64,000 bases of DNA, from NCBI GenBank assembly GCA_963680875.1, contig OY804577.1:108387906-108451905 (forward strand), written 5' to 3'. Shown here in pieces: positions 1-11,480 of this stretch (positions are counted from its first letter, which is position 1; the number at the start of each line of letters is the position of its first letter). A program made the translations under genes and the position numbers. This stretch comes from Bathymodiolus brooksi (taxonomy: Eukaryota; Mollusca; Bivalvia; Mytilida; Modiolidae). Under the pieces are notes generated by a model. That model made no database searches and was not told the DNA's origin. It saw only the letters and a list, made by a program, of their open reading frames with translations.

Positions 1-980
1 ATTTTTTTTCCTCAACACGCTGGCTTCGACCTATCGTCCACATCGACCTATACAAGGATGAAGTTAAAAAAATCTGGAATCCCTAAAAAAAAATCTCGAT
101 AAAAATGACGATTTTGTTTACAGTATACCTTGAATTTGCTGTAGGTTTTTTTTTTGAATAAGAAGACTGAAATCATCGATGTTCTTGGGGAATAAAAGTA
201 TACTAACAAGGGGTGCAATTCCGGGGAAAAAATGTTCAACATCCGAAAAAAAATCAATAATATTCAATGATTGAAGTGTTAGCGAAAATCAGTTCAATAT
301 TGAATTGTATAATAAAATATATACTATAAAAAATGTATGTTGAAAAAAAATCACAGGGTGGATCGTTTTACAATATAAAATTATTGTCACAAAATATCTA
401 AATATAGCTATATAGGTTTTCCATCTACCATGAGCACGCGCACAGGGTTTTAGTAAAAAATGGCGGTTGCATTACATCTCACAATAATTTGAATACACGT
501 GGAGAACAAGCTTTTTATACTAAATATACTGGAAAATAATTATCGATTTCGTTAAACTAGAATGTTCTACACTTGAATTGGTCAATTAGGAACAAATAAA
601 ATAATCACCATGAGATAATCAACACAGGTGAACATCAGTCGGCACTTAATTATCCTGATCAGCTGATTGAAAATTTACTGGACCGAGACGATCACATAAT
701 TTGTGTACTACTAATTAAACACAGCTTAAAGGTATGTCAATAAAACTGCACAAGGTGATACATTGTTTTGACAGCTTGATTATTTTATTGTATGAACATC
801 CGTTTACCATCTATTGTGACACCCACAGATGGCCTGATTTGAATGTCATCGATGTCTGGCTTTACAAACCAGACTCCCCGTAAAAAACAAGTTTAAAAAC
901 AAATTTTTATTTAATTTAATTTTCATAATTATTTCGTTTATGACACATAAGAATAGTATTCTTGAGTTAATACTTACATA
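1..980. other. AT-rich diverged repeat DNA, no gene seen
   Basis: The stretch begins inside a repeat: the phrase TTCGACCTATCGTCC at about 25-39 recurs at 1150-1165 and 1339-1353. I see no exon with credible splice borders. A segment near 430-760 (AAAAATGGCGG, mixed GC) looks like the inside of an old element. Short reading frames here are AT-rich noise. Confidence 0.5.
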
Positions 981-1356
981 TACTTACCAAAGAACATCGT
1001 TATAGGACAAATGTTTACCGATGTAAAAAAAAAAACACAAAAAAAGTTTGATGTGACGATACTTACCCAAGTTGTCATCGGCATCCTCGACCTATGGAAT
1101 GCTTCGACCTATCATAGTATTTCCCAAAAAATTTAGCCGAAAAGCAGCAATTCGACCTATCGTCCATATACTTACCAAAGAACATCGTTATAGGACAAAT
1201 GTTTACCGATGTAAAAAAAAAAACACAAAAAAAGTTTGATGTGACGATACTTACCCAAGTTGTCATCGGCATCCTCGACCTATGGAATGCTTCGACCTAT
1301 CATAGTATTTCCCAAAAAATTTAGCCGAAAAGCAGCAATTCGACCTATCGTCCCCA
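981..1356. repeat. 188-bp tandem duplication
   Basis: Two near-identical 188-bp units (981-1168 and 1169-1356) each run from TACTTACCAAAGAACATCG to the phrase CGACCTATCGTCC. The second is followed by CATCGACCTATAGTCCGTAAA. The near identity suggests a recent duplication inside an older repeat whose edge phrases also occur at 20-60. Confidence 0.85.
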
Positions 1357-1380
1357 TCGACCTATAGTCCGTAAAATACG

Positions 1381-1971
1381 GTACACCAAATCATATGTTT
1401 TTGGGGCTTTAAAGGCCCCAAAACGGGCAAATTTGCTTGTCCCACTGATTTTAATCCTTACTTCAATCAAAAATTTCTTCCACTTATCCCTTGAACTTTA
1501 CAAAATGTTATAGCTTATTTAGTAGATTTCCACTCAAATTTTAAAAAAATGACATTTTTAAGTATTGGAAACTCCCTGAATATTGATTTCCAAGGCACAG
1601 AAGGACTGTTCCGCAATTTGGTGTCAACCCTGTTACCAAATTTCAATTGATCCCTGAGTAAGAGTTACCTCCCCTAATACTGAATATAGGGTACTTGGTG
1701 GCAGATATGAACTTCCTGTATTTATAAATGTAGAAGTCATCCATGGTAAGTAAACATGTGGAGATTTTGAAGAATAAATGAAGGTAAAAGTAGAGAATTC
1801 ACTTTTTATCTGTCATATACTGTTCCACATTTTTAGTATTGATCCTATTCATATTCAGGAAACACAATATATGGAGGAAAAAAAATAACAGTGGCCCCTT
1901 TTAAAAGAAATGTCATTTTATATCCTTGGTCAGTAAAGTGACCTTGAAAGGTTTTAAATTGATTAAGGTCC
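1381..1971. other. Non-coding stretch, nothing recognised
   Basis: AT-rich DNA without a credible exon. A diverged relative of the motif found downstream may be present near 1620 (GTCAACCCTGTTACC). No repeat borders could be fixed. Confidence 0.4.
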
Positions 1972-2321
1972 GTCATTCCTGTTCCTGTCATTCCTGTTCC
2001 AGGGTAAAATTAACAGGAATGACTGGGCTTGGAAACAGGAATGATTTTTCTTAGATTCTAATCTGTAACAAAGGTATTTTGATACAAATGAATAAATTAA
2101 ATTTATTGAAGCATTTATAAATTAGACACAGTATATTTAAAAAAACATTTCTCTGTCAAAGAAGTAACTTTTTGATTAAAAAGTGTTATATATTTTGTTC
2201 TGGTAACAGAATTGACAGTTTGTAACAGGAATGACAGTTTTTCTTGTAAGATAAAACATTTTTATGAGTAACATTTATAATGGTTACACAGGAAAACATT
2301 TAAAGGTTATTTCTCATTTTT

Positions 2322-3850
2322 AGCTCACCTGACCCAAAGGGTCATGTGAGGTATTGCCATCACTTGGCGTCCGTCATCCGTCCGTTAACTTTTCATATTT
2401 TAATCTACTCCTCTGAAACAACTGGACCAAATGGAACCAAACTTGGCAGAAAGCATCTATATAAAGTCCTCTATAAAGTTTCTTCATTTCGTCATATTCC
2501 GCCAACAAATATGGCCGCCAAGGGCAATTCTTGTTTCTGATTGGCTAATGTTAACAAAATCTTCTCCTCTGAAACTGCTTGGCCAAATGGAGCCAAACTT
2601 GGCAGGAAGCATCTATGTAGGATCCTCTATAAAACTTCTTCATTTAGTTCCATTCGGCCAACAAACATGGCCACTGTTACTAAAAATAGAACATATGGTA
2701 AAATTGCACGTTTTTGGTAACAACTCGAAAACCGTTAATAATATCAGAAATCTGACATGGGTAAAAATGATCAGCACAGGAAGATCTAACTACCCTGAAA
2801 TTTTGAAGAAAATCTGATTACCTATCTTGGAGTTATTGCCCTTTTTTCATCAAATTTTCAAAATATTAATACTTTTCGTTTTTTATTTCAAAAACTATAA
2901 GAGATAGACGTTAAGTTTAAACAGCAAACATGTGCAGCATGCCCTGCAATTTTGAAGTAAATCTGATTACCCGTCTAGGAGTTGTTGCCCTTTTTTATTT
3001 TTTTATTTTTTAATTTAAACATTTTTGTCTGATATTTCAAAAACTATTAGAGATAAAGGTTAAGTTTAAATTGCAAACATGTGCAGCATATTAAGATCTA
3101 TATACCCTGTATTGCCCTTTTTTTCGTCAAATTTTCAAAATGTTAATACCTTTTGTACTTTATTTCAAAAACTATAAGAGATAGATGTTAAGTTTAAACA
3201 GCAAACATGTTCAGCATGTCAAAATCAACCTAGCCTGCAATTTTAAAGTAAATCTGATTACCCATCTTGAAGTTATTGCCCTTTTTCGTCAAATTTTAAA
3301 AATGTTAATACTTTTCATCCTTTATTTCAAAAACTATAAGAGATAGATGTTGAGTGTAAACTGAAAACATGTTCAGCTTGTCAAGATCTACATGCCCTGC
3401 AATTTTGAAGTAAATCTGATTACCCATCTAGGAGTTATTGCCCTTTTTTCATCATTTTTTAGCTCACCTGACCCAAAGGGCCATGTGAGGTATTGCCATC
3501 ACTTGGCGTCCGTCATCCAAACTTGGCAGTAAGCATCTATGTAAGGTCCTCTATAAAGTATCTCCATTTCGTTCCATTTGGCCTACAGACATGGCCGCCA
3601 AGATTAATTCTTTTTTCTGATTGGCTAATGTTAAAAAAATCTTCTCCTCTGAAAAAGCTTGGCCAAATGGAGCCAAACTTGGCATAGATGGTCCCTGGGT
3701 GTGTCCCTTTCAAAATTGTGTCCGACAGCCCCACCCTCCATTCAAGATGGCTGCTGTTTTTTAAGGTAATGATTATCTCCCTTTGAAATTTGCTTCAGTA
3801 TCATTCTATTGTCAGGTGAGTGATACAGGCTCAGTGGGCTGAGCCTCTAG
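2322..3850 (+). mobile_element. Tandem-core (pearl/Helentron-associated-like) element, family A
   Basis: Starts with an imperfect hairpin (AGCTCACCTGACCC / GGGTCATGTGAGG), then a short GTCC-rich tract (CGTCCGTCATCCGTCCG). The core repeats a phrase around TTTCAAAAACTATAAGAGAT several times. It ends with a hairpin (AGGCTCAGTGGGCTGAGCC) and TCTAG before TTT. A second start (AGCTCACCTGACCC) at 3462 shows that a second, shorter copy is joined or inserted near the end. The same family returns at 60999-62316. A short GTCY-type microsatellite, a tandem core and a 3' hairpin before CTAG are known features of mini-me/pearl/Helentron-associated elements. The assignment is by architecture only. Confidence 0.75.
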
Positions 3851-4176
3851 TTTAATTATGTTTGAACAAAAATACAAATAATTTAATTTAGTAATCTAAT
3901 TATTATGCCAATTTAAGATCATATTTTGCAAAAGTGGACAGGAATGACCTATTTGATAACAGGAATGACAGAAAATAAAACTAAAAACAAGTTTTTTTAT
4001 ATTAAGGTTTCTTTTTTTTAATACAAACCATTTCTTGATCATTTATACTAGTTATAATTCTTTAGAGGGATATTTTCATGTGATTTCAAGTAAAATAAAC
4101 TGAAATATTCCATGATAAGCATGTTTACCTCAAAGGTAACAGGACTGATGCAAATGGTAACAGGAATGACAATAAT

Positions 4177-5626
4177 TTGATAAATGAATCAGATAAGCTT
4201 TTCATTACTGTCCTCTTATTACAAATAAAAATAAATAAATGTTGTGATGTTGATTTCTCCTTACATGACAAAATATCCTATGAAATTTTAAAAAGTTCAA
4301 ATCACTTTGTGCCCTTAATTGCAGTTGCGAGCAAATGCAATAGACAAGAAAATGAGATAGATGAAAGCAATGTTTCTAATGAGGATATGAAAGATGAATA
4401 CAATGAGACAATTGCAGATGTTGATGATGGAACTATGTCAGAAGATAGTGATTCAGAGAGATGTGAAGGAGTGTCTGTTGAAGAGGGAGTAGTTGGTGAA
4501 GCTATGAGGCATGTAGATAAGGGGACAGGTGATACTGGAGAGACTCCAGAAGATGGTCTAGTTGGTAGATCTGAGAGACAGGTTGATAGAGACAGTGGGG
4601 TGTGATGTTGGAGTGACTAAGGAAGATGATCTAGTTGGTGGATCTGAGAGGCAGGTTGATAAAGAGACAGTGGGGTGTGATGTTGGAGTGACTAAGGAAG
4701 ATGATCTAGTTGGTGGATCTGAGAGGCAGGTTGATAAAGAGACAGTGGGGTGTGATGTTGGAGTGACTAAGGAAGATGATCTAGCTGGTGGATCTGAGAG
4801 ACAGGTTGATAAAGAGACAGTGGGGTGTGATGTTGGAGTGACTAAGGAAGATTATCTAGTTGGTGGATCTGAGAGACAGGTTGATAAGGAGACAGTGGGG
4901 TGTGAGGTTGGAGTGACTAAGGAAGATTATCTAGTTGGTGGATCTGAGAGGCAGGTTGATAAAGAGACAGTGGGGTGTGATGTTGGAGTGACTAAGGAAG
5001 ATTATCTATTTGGTGGATCTTAGAGGCAGGTTGATAAAGAGACAGTGGGGTGTGATGTTGGAGTGACTAAGGAAGATGATCTAGTTGGTGGATCTTAGAG
5101 GAAGGTTGATAAAGAGACAGTGGGGTGTGATGTTGGAGTGACTAAGGAAGATGATCTAGTTGGTAGATCTGAGAGGCAGGTTGATAAGGAGACAGTGGGG
5201 TGTGATGCTGGAGTGACTAAGGAAGATGATCTAGTTGGTAGATCTGAGAGGCAGGTTGATAAGGAGACAGTGGGTTGTGATGTTGGAGTGACTAAGGAAG
5301 ATGATCTAGTTGGTAGATCTGAGAGGCAGGTTGATAAGGAGACAGTGGGGTGTGATGTTGGAGTGACTAAGGAAGATGATCTAGTTGGTAGATCTGAGAG
5401 ACAGGTTGATAAAGAGATAGTGGGGTGTGATGTTGGAGTGACTAAGGAAGAGGGATTAATTAGTGGAAGTGAGAGGCAGGTGAACAAAGAGACAGAGAGA
5501 TCAGATATTGGAGGGACTCGGGGAGAGGGATTAGTCTGTGGAATTGAGAAGCAGGATGATCAAATGACAGAAAGATGTGGAGGTCTACAGTCTGAGGTTA
5601 GAACTGAGAGAGATAGTACAAAATGA
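4177..5626 (+). pseudogene. Decayed acidic repeat-protein coding region
   Basis: An open frame from about 4099 runs through an acidic, Ser/Glu-rich stretch (4330-4560) into a tandem array of 25-residue units, consensus GSERQVDKETVGCDVGVTKE + DDLVG. Three lesions break it. Two bases are missing in the first unit (near 4590), shifting the frame to a stop at 4603-4605. The same G-to-T change then makes TAG stops at 5021-5023 and 5096-5098 in consecutive units. After these, the frame that holds the array stays open to TGA at 5624-5626. The listed start is a TTG, not a convincing initiation codon, so an upstream exon is likely if this was ever a gene. I do not recognise the protein. It lies between copies of the GTAACAGGAATGACA motif and may be the gene of that element. 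Confidence 0.55.
4567..5500 (+). repeat. 75-bp tandem repeat, about 13 units
   Basis: Units start at 4567, 4640, 4715, 4790, 4865, 4940, 5015, 5090, 5165, 5240, 5315, 5390 and 5465. The first interval is 73 bp and the rest are 75 bp. Because 75 is a multiple of three the array stays open in several frames, including a Ser/Thr/Pro-rich antisense frame. The two neighbouring units with the same stop mutation imply unit-by-unit duplication after the mutation arose. Confidence 0.95.
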
Positions 5627-5639
5627 TGAATTGACTGTT

Positions 5640-7758
5640 GGAATGTAGTTGTATATGACCATATCAAATATCCAGGACTTATCTTAAAAACAAAAAGAAG
5701 CAAAGTTCAAGTACAATGTATGGAACATACCCAACAATCTGCCAGTGAATACCAGTGGCCAAAACATAAAGATATTTGTTGGTATTTCAATGAGGACATT
5801 GTTAAAATCATTCCGACTTCCAACATAAAGAAAATAGGCAATAATAAATATAGCATAGAGTAAAGACATGAAATTTAAAAAACATTTTCAAAATGTCATT
5901 CCTGTTACTACTTTGTTATTAATTGTTTATTAAGAGTTTCATTTTGGCTTTTTTATTTGTTTTAAAATTTGTGAATTATTTTATTATACCTTTACTTGCT
6001 AAATAAATGTCCAAAAATTAATAGATTAACATGGGTGAAAAGAAACAAATTCCTGTTACCAAATGTGTCATTCCTGTTACCTAGTTCAATTTCAATCAAT
6101 AGTTATTTATTTAAATTATATGATGCTCATCTATTATAAAAAAAAAATGTTGAGTTTGATTGTGTTATCATAAAAAAAGAAATTGTTATTCAATAATGGA
6201 GTTAATTAATTTACAACAGCCAAAAAAAGTTTGATTTTAGGCAAAAATTAAGAAAATGTAATAAAATTTGCTATTTCTACCAAACAAATTGCAATGCAAA
6301 TGTAAAAATTTCACTATAGTATGTATTTTTTGTGTTTGATCGTATGGAAACATTTTTTCTCAGTGTTATCTTTTTGGATTTATTTGTACAAAGAAAAATA
6401 ATAAGGTAACAGGAATGACAAACAAGACGACTAGGTCATATATTATGACATAGGTGAGCATGTATTGGTTGAATTTTTTGAAGTACATGTTTTTTTCTGA
6501 TTCTTTAATGTTATTTGAGTGTTTTGAATTCAATAAAGATGTTCCAATAACTGTTTTGGGGGGGGGGGGGGGGGGAAATCATTTTTAAGCTTAAGAGAAT
6601 TTATTTGAAATGAGTGATTTATTTTCAACTTTATTGATATTTACAATAATTAAAACAATTTAAAGTACATTTTTTTTTACTGTTTTTAAATTTTACAAAC
6701 ATCTTGTCAAATGAGCGTTGACAGAGCTGAGTGGAGCATAGCGGGAACAACAACTCTGGATAGAGAATGGTTTACGATCATCTGTGAAAATCTTATAATA
6801 CAGCACTCCATAGACTGATTTTCGGAACTACCTCGGTACCATAGGAATCTCCTTTTCTTGACCTATAAAATGGACGCTGTTGTGCGGATTGCCGATTATA
6901 GACTCGTAAACATACTTTGGTTAAAAATAATGCATTGGATATGAAGGAAGGGATCTGCTGAAGTAATAAAAATAATATTTTAACTCGGGTATATAACCGT
7001 TTTATTTATTTCTGGTAAAACATTAACTACCGTGGTACCATAGAACCCTGGGCTACTGAATAAGTAATGGGTGTATATGTATCCTGTTTGCGGTACAACT
7101 AAATATCATGCGCAACGAAAAGCAACGGTCTTCTTTTGCAAATTAAAAAAAATAATGTTTTCGATTCTTGGAACGTTTTATGGTTCACTTGTATAGAAAG
7201 GACTTTAAATGGATTTCTTGATATACCGGTACAAGATGCATGCACTGCTCCACAAATAATAAATAAGTGTTCCAGATCTTTGCACTTATTATAAGAATGC
7301 ACATTACAGAGATGTCCATATTAATCTATAAATATCATTTTATTGGTACAGTATGTTTGTTGAATTATATGTACACTTAGATGAAATCAAGTGTCTGTGA
7401 TTTTGAAAGGATAAAGATTCATAGAGAGACCCTTTATCATGACATGCATATGGAGAATACATGGTTCTAAACCCTATATTGTTAGGTGGAGTTTGGTTTA
7501 TAATACATCGGTATTCTGTTTTTCACACTTTCATTTGGAGGGGGTGGGTGGGTGGTCTGAGCCAAATGAAACTAACTTCATTTGAAAAAAACTGTCACAT
7601 TTTGCGACGATCCCTAGGTCTCCATGCATTACGCCACAATTGACCTTGAAAAACCCCCCAATTTTTCGTGATTTGTCGTTTTTTATTCCATAGAATATCC
7701 TATTTTAGCCTTTTTAATAGTGCTAATGCGATTTCACAGTAAAACATATTGAGGATCA
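5640..7758. other. Non-coding AT-rich stretch with a G18 tract
   Basis: Apart from three motif copies (5894, 6066, 6405) and a run of 18 G at 6558-6575, I see nothing I can name. A short frame from ATG 6712 (35 codons) lacks support. Confidence 0.4.
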
Positions 7759-8272
7759 CTTGAACTTTATGATCGCAATACTTGTATACAAGTATTGTTA
7801 ACAATACTTTGATAAAAAAAAAAGTACAAGTATTGTCACTAAGTATATTGTTACCTGTATTTTACCTGAGAACTAATTAGTGCATACATATACTGTAGAG
7901 GTTGTGTGATTTTTACAAGAATGTTTTAGTATTGTAGTGTAACTAAATGTAATTAAGTTTAATGATCTTTAATTATGATAAATGTTGTAGATGTGTATTG
8001 CAGAGACATGTTTGTGTATTGTGCAATAATTGAACTATAATGGTTTTTCTATAAAAAAAAAAAAAAAAAAGTCAAATAAGTGAAAGCAATTATGTATTTG
8101 GACAATTAAATAAAAACTCAATTTCATTAAAACTCCATAACAGAACAGAAAAAAAAATCATAATCATAGAGTTTTTTTTTTTGGGAAAAGATAACAATAC
8201 TTGTACACTTTTTTTTAATACAAGTATTGTTGACAATACTTGTATACATGTATTGCGATCATAAAGTTCAGG
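7759..8272. mobile_element. MITE with long terminal inverted repeats
   Basis: About 80 bp at each end are inverted copies. The left end reads CTTGAACTTTATGATCGCAA and the right end is the complement of CCTGAACTTTATGATCGCAA. Each arm carries further small palindromes built on ACAAGTATTGT / ACAATACTTGT, so the arms can fold on themselves. The interior is AT-rich and non-coding. No target-site duplication is clear. Confidence 0.75.
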
Positions 8273-8449
8273 AGACCCCATATGGATTGAAAACAAATTT
8301 AGACAGCTGGATAAATTCACGTTTAAGTAATTTTTTTAGCGAGATGTTCTCACTTCAACGTCCATTTTTAAACTGAATCGTAAACATCCAGTTATCGATA
8401 ATATACTTGCTATGTGCGTGTCGTGTGCAAAGCATCACGCCTCCTCTGG

Positions 8450-10903
8450 TTAAAATCTAATGAAAATGAAATAAAATATGTTGATTTAAGAAGAAAGATT
8501 GAAATGCAAATTAGAAAAAAGGGGGGATGAAATTTAAAAAAAATCTTCTCCTCTGAAACTACTAAGCCAATCTCAACCAAACTTTGCTGAAATGATCCTT
8601 GGATGGTCTCCTTTCAAAATTGTGTCCGTCAGCGCCGTCCTGTATCCAAGATGGCCACCATTACTAAAAATAGAAATTTCTTCAAATGGCCAAAACTGCT
8701 CTATTTTAAGCCAGAAAGTGCCCAAATTTGAACTGTATAAGCATAATGATGAGCTTTTTAACATATATTACGGGATTTTTTATGAACTTTGAACTTTTGC
8801 CTATTTTGACCGATTATGCAAATTAGAAAAAAGGGGGGATGAAATTAAAAAAAAATCTTCTCCTCTGAAACTACTGAGCCAATTTCAACCAAACTTTGCT
8901 GAAATGATCCTTAGGTGGTCCCCTTTCAAAATTGTGTCCGTCAGCACCGTCTTGTATCCAAGATGGCCGCCATTACTAAAAATGGAAATTTCTTCAAATG
9001 GCCAAAACTGCTCTATTTTAAGCCAGAAAGTGCCCAAATTTGAACTGTATAAGCATAATGATGAGCTTTTTAACATATATTACAGGATTTTTTATGAACT
9101 TTGAACTTTTGCCTATTTTGACCGATTATGCAAATTAGAAAAAAGGGGGGATGAAATTTAAAAAAAATCTTCTCCTCTGAAACTACTGAGCCAATCTCAA
9201 CCAAACTTTGCTGAAATGATCCTTGGATGGTCCCCTTTCAAAATTGTGTCCGTCAGCGCCGTCCTGTATCCAAGATGGCCGCCATTACTAAAAATAGAAA
9301 TTTCTTCAAATGGCCAAAACTGCTCTATTTTAAGACAGAAAGTGCCCAAATTTGAACTGTATAAGCATAATGATGAGCTTTTTAAGATATATTACATGAT
9401 TTTTTATGAACTTTGAACTTTTGCCGATTTTGACCGATTATGCAAATTAGAAAAAAGGGGGGATGAAATTTAAAAAAAATCTTCTCTGAAACTACTGAGC
9501 CAATTTCAACCAAACTTTGCTGAAATGATCCTTAGGTGGTCCCCTTTCAAAATTGTGTCCGTCAGCGCCGTCCTGTATCCAAGGTGGCCGCCATTACTAA
9601 AAATAGAAATTTCTTCAAATGGCCAAAACTGCTCTATTTTAAGACAGAAAGTGCCCAAATTTGAACTGTATAAGCATAATGATGAGCTTTTTAACATATA
9701 TTACAGGATTTTTTATGAACTTTGAACTTTTGCCGATTTTGACCGATTATGTAAACTAGAAAAAAGGGGGGATGAAATTAAAAAAAAAATCTTCTCCTCT
9801 GAAACTACTGAGCCAATTTCAACCAAACTTTGCTGAAATGATCCTTAGGTGGTCCCCTTTCAAAATTGTGTCCGTCAGCACCGTCTTGTATCCAAGATGG
9901 CCACCATTACTAAAAATAGAAATTTCTTCAAATGGCCAAAACTGCTCTATTTTAAGCCAGAAAGTGCCCAAATTTGAACTGTATAAGCATAATGATGAGC
10001 TTTTTAACATATATTACGGGATTTTTTATGAACTTTGAACTTTTGCCGATTTTGACCGATTATGCAAATTAGAAAAAAGGGGAGATGAAATTAAAAAAAA
10101 ATCTTCTCCTCTGAAACTACTGAGCCAATCTCAACCAAACTGTGCTGAAATGATTCTTGGGTGGTCCTCTTCCAAAATTGTGTCCGGCATTTCAGAACAC
10201 CGACCAAGATGGCCACCACAGCCGAACTTAATTTAACATAGGAACCTATGGGAAATTCCCATAAAAATCTTCTTGTCTGAAACCATTTGCTCAATAAGAA
10301 CAAAATTTTGATGAAATAGTCATTGGATGGTTCTCTTCCAAAAATGTGTCCGGCGGTTCGGCCCTTCGATCAAGATGGCCCCCACAGCCGAACTTAACTT
10401 AACATAAGACCCTATGGGAAATTCACATAAAAATCTTCTCTTCAGAAACCACTGGGCCAATTGCAATCAAACTTTTGTGGAATGATCCTTGGATGGCCCC
10501 CTTCCAAAATTGTGTCCGGTGATCCCGACTTCCAACCAAGATGGCCACCAGGCTAAAAATAGAAAATAGGGGGGATGAAATTATTCCTCTTGAAATGCAT
10601 TTTTTTGTTGACTCGCTGCTTTTGGTTACTCAAATAATCAAAGGGAAGCAACTCTATTACAAAATGTGAAGTAGGAAAAGCTAAATTTTGAGAATCATTG
10701 ACATATATGTTTTTTTTACAGCAATTTTGATAACTTACATTAAAGGGGGAACCCCTGCCCAAATTTTTTTTGTAGAAAGAGTCTGCAATGACGAAGGCTA
10801 CATTTGTTAATTTTTTTTACCGAAGTTATCAAGTTTTATTGACTGATGTTGTTATTATACCCAGGTGAGCTATACAGGCTCCTGGGAGCCTCTAGTTTAT
10901 ACC
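8450..10903 (+). mobile_element. Tandem-core element, family B, 5' end not seen
   Basis: A core of 312-bp units is followed by shorter, more diverged units (10062-10540), all sharing the phrase TCCAAGATGGCCGCCAT. It ends with CAGGTGAGC, a hairpin (AGGCTCC TG GGAGCCT) and CTAG before TTT. The leading AGCTCACCTG hairpin is missing. The lead-in at 8450-8503 matches a core segment of the copy at 11481-13357, so this copy is probably truncated at its 5' side. Confidence 0.75.
8504..10061 (+). repeat. 312-bp tandem repeat, five units
   Basis: Units start at 8504, 8816, 9128, 9440 and 9749, spaced 312, 312, 312, 309 and 313 bp, and differ at only a few positions. Each unit contains the same 63- to 66-codon open frames on both strands. 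These are by-products of the repeat, not genes. Confidence 0.95.
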
Positions 10904-11455
10904 CCCGCTCCCCGAAGGGGGAGGGGGGTATACTGTTTTACCTTTGTCCATCTGTCCATCCTTCCGTCCGTCCAAGATATTTTTCGTTGCATTTTTCTCA
11001 GTAACTGTTGATGGCAGAAATCTGATATTTGTTCACAAGTATCATATAGGTATACCATATTGTGGGTAGCGTTTTTGGATCCGTCAGATTCCTACTTCCT
11101 CTTTGCCGACTTAGTTGGTTTCTATACACATTGAACATATATGCACATTTTTCGTCACTTTTTTCTCTGCAACTATTGATGGCAGAGATCTGATATTTGG
11201 TCACAAGCTTCATATCGGTACCCCATATTGTGGGAAGCGTTTTTGGACCCATCAGATTCCTACTTCCTGTTTGCCGACTTTGTTGATTTTTATACACATT
11301 GAACATATATGCTCATTTTTCTCAGCAACTATTGATGGCAGAAATCTTATATTTGGTCACAAGCTTCATATAGGTACCCCATATCGTGGGAAGCGTTTTT
11401 TGACCCATCAGATTCCTACTTCCTGTTTGCCGAAGAGCGGGGGTATCATAGGTGA
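10904..11455 (+). mobile_element. Tandem-core element, family C
   Basis: Begins with a GC-rich hairpin (ACCCCCGCTCCCCG / GGGGGAGGGGGGT), then a tract of GTCC-like words (GTCCATCTGTCCATCCTTCC). About three core units of roughly 150-170 bp follow, sharing TCAGATTCCTACTTCCT. It closes with GCGGGGGTAT and a hairpin TGAGCATTAGCTCA. It sits directly between a family B end and a family B start. Confidence 0.7.
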
Positions 11456-11480
11456 GCATTAGCTCACAGTTCATCTTGTT

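Larger units (their letters stand above)
1972..6420. repeat. Region seeded with about 14 copies of GTAACAGGAATGACA
   Basis: The 15-bp word GTAACAGGAATGACA, or its complement, recurs with few changes at about 1972, 1986, 2011, 2032, 2203, 2222, 3935, 3955, 4135, 4156, 5894, 6049, 6066 and 6405. Orientation is mixed: the outermost left copies read TGTCATTCCTGTT and the outermost right copy reads AACAGGAATGACA, so the ends are inverted to each other. The copies flank the decayed repeat gene at 4177-5626. A tandem-core element (2322-3850) lies within and probably arrived later. I read the region as an unrecognised mobile element with repeated subterminal sites. No longer terminal inverted repeat or target-site duplication could be fixed, so a non-mobile repeat is possible. 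Confidence 0.55.

Noticed and set aside
5095..5487. 130-codon Ser/Thr/Pro-rich frame on the - strand
   Set aside because: Antisense of the 75-bp tandem array; it has no independent support.
8573..10038. Repeated 63- to 88-codon frames on both strands
   Set aside because: The same frames recur in every 312-bp repeat unit; there is no start context, conservation or splice structure.
11115..11462. 115-codon frame
   Set aside because: It runs through two core units of a tandem-core element and repeats itself.
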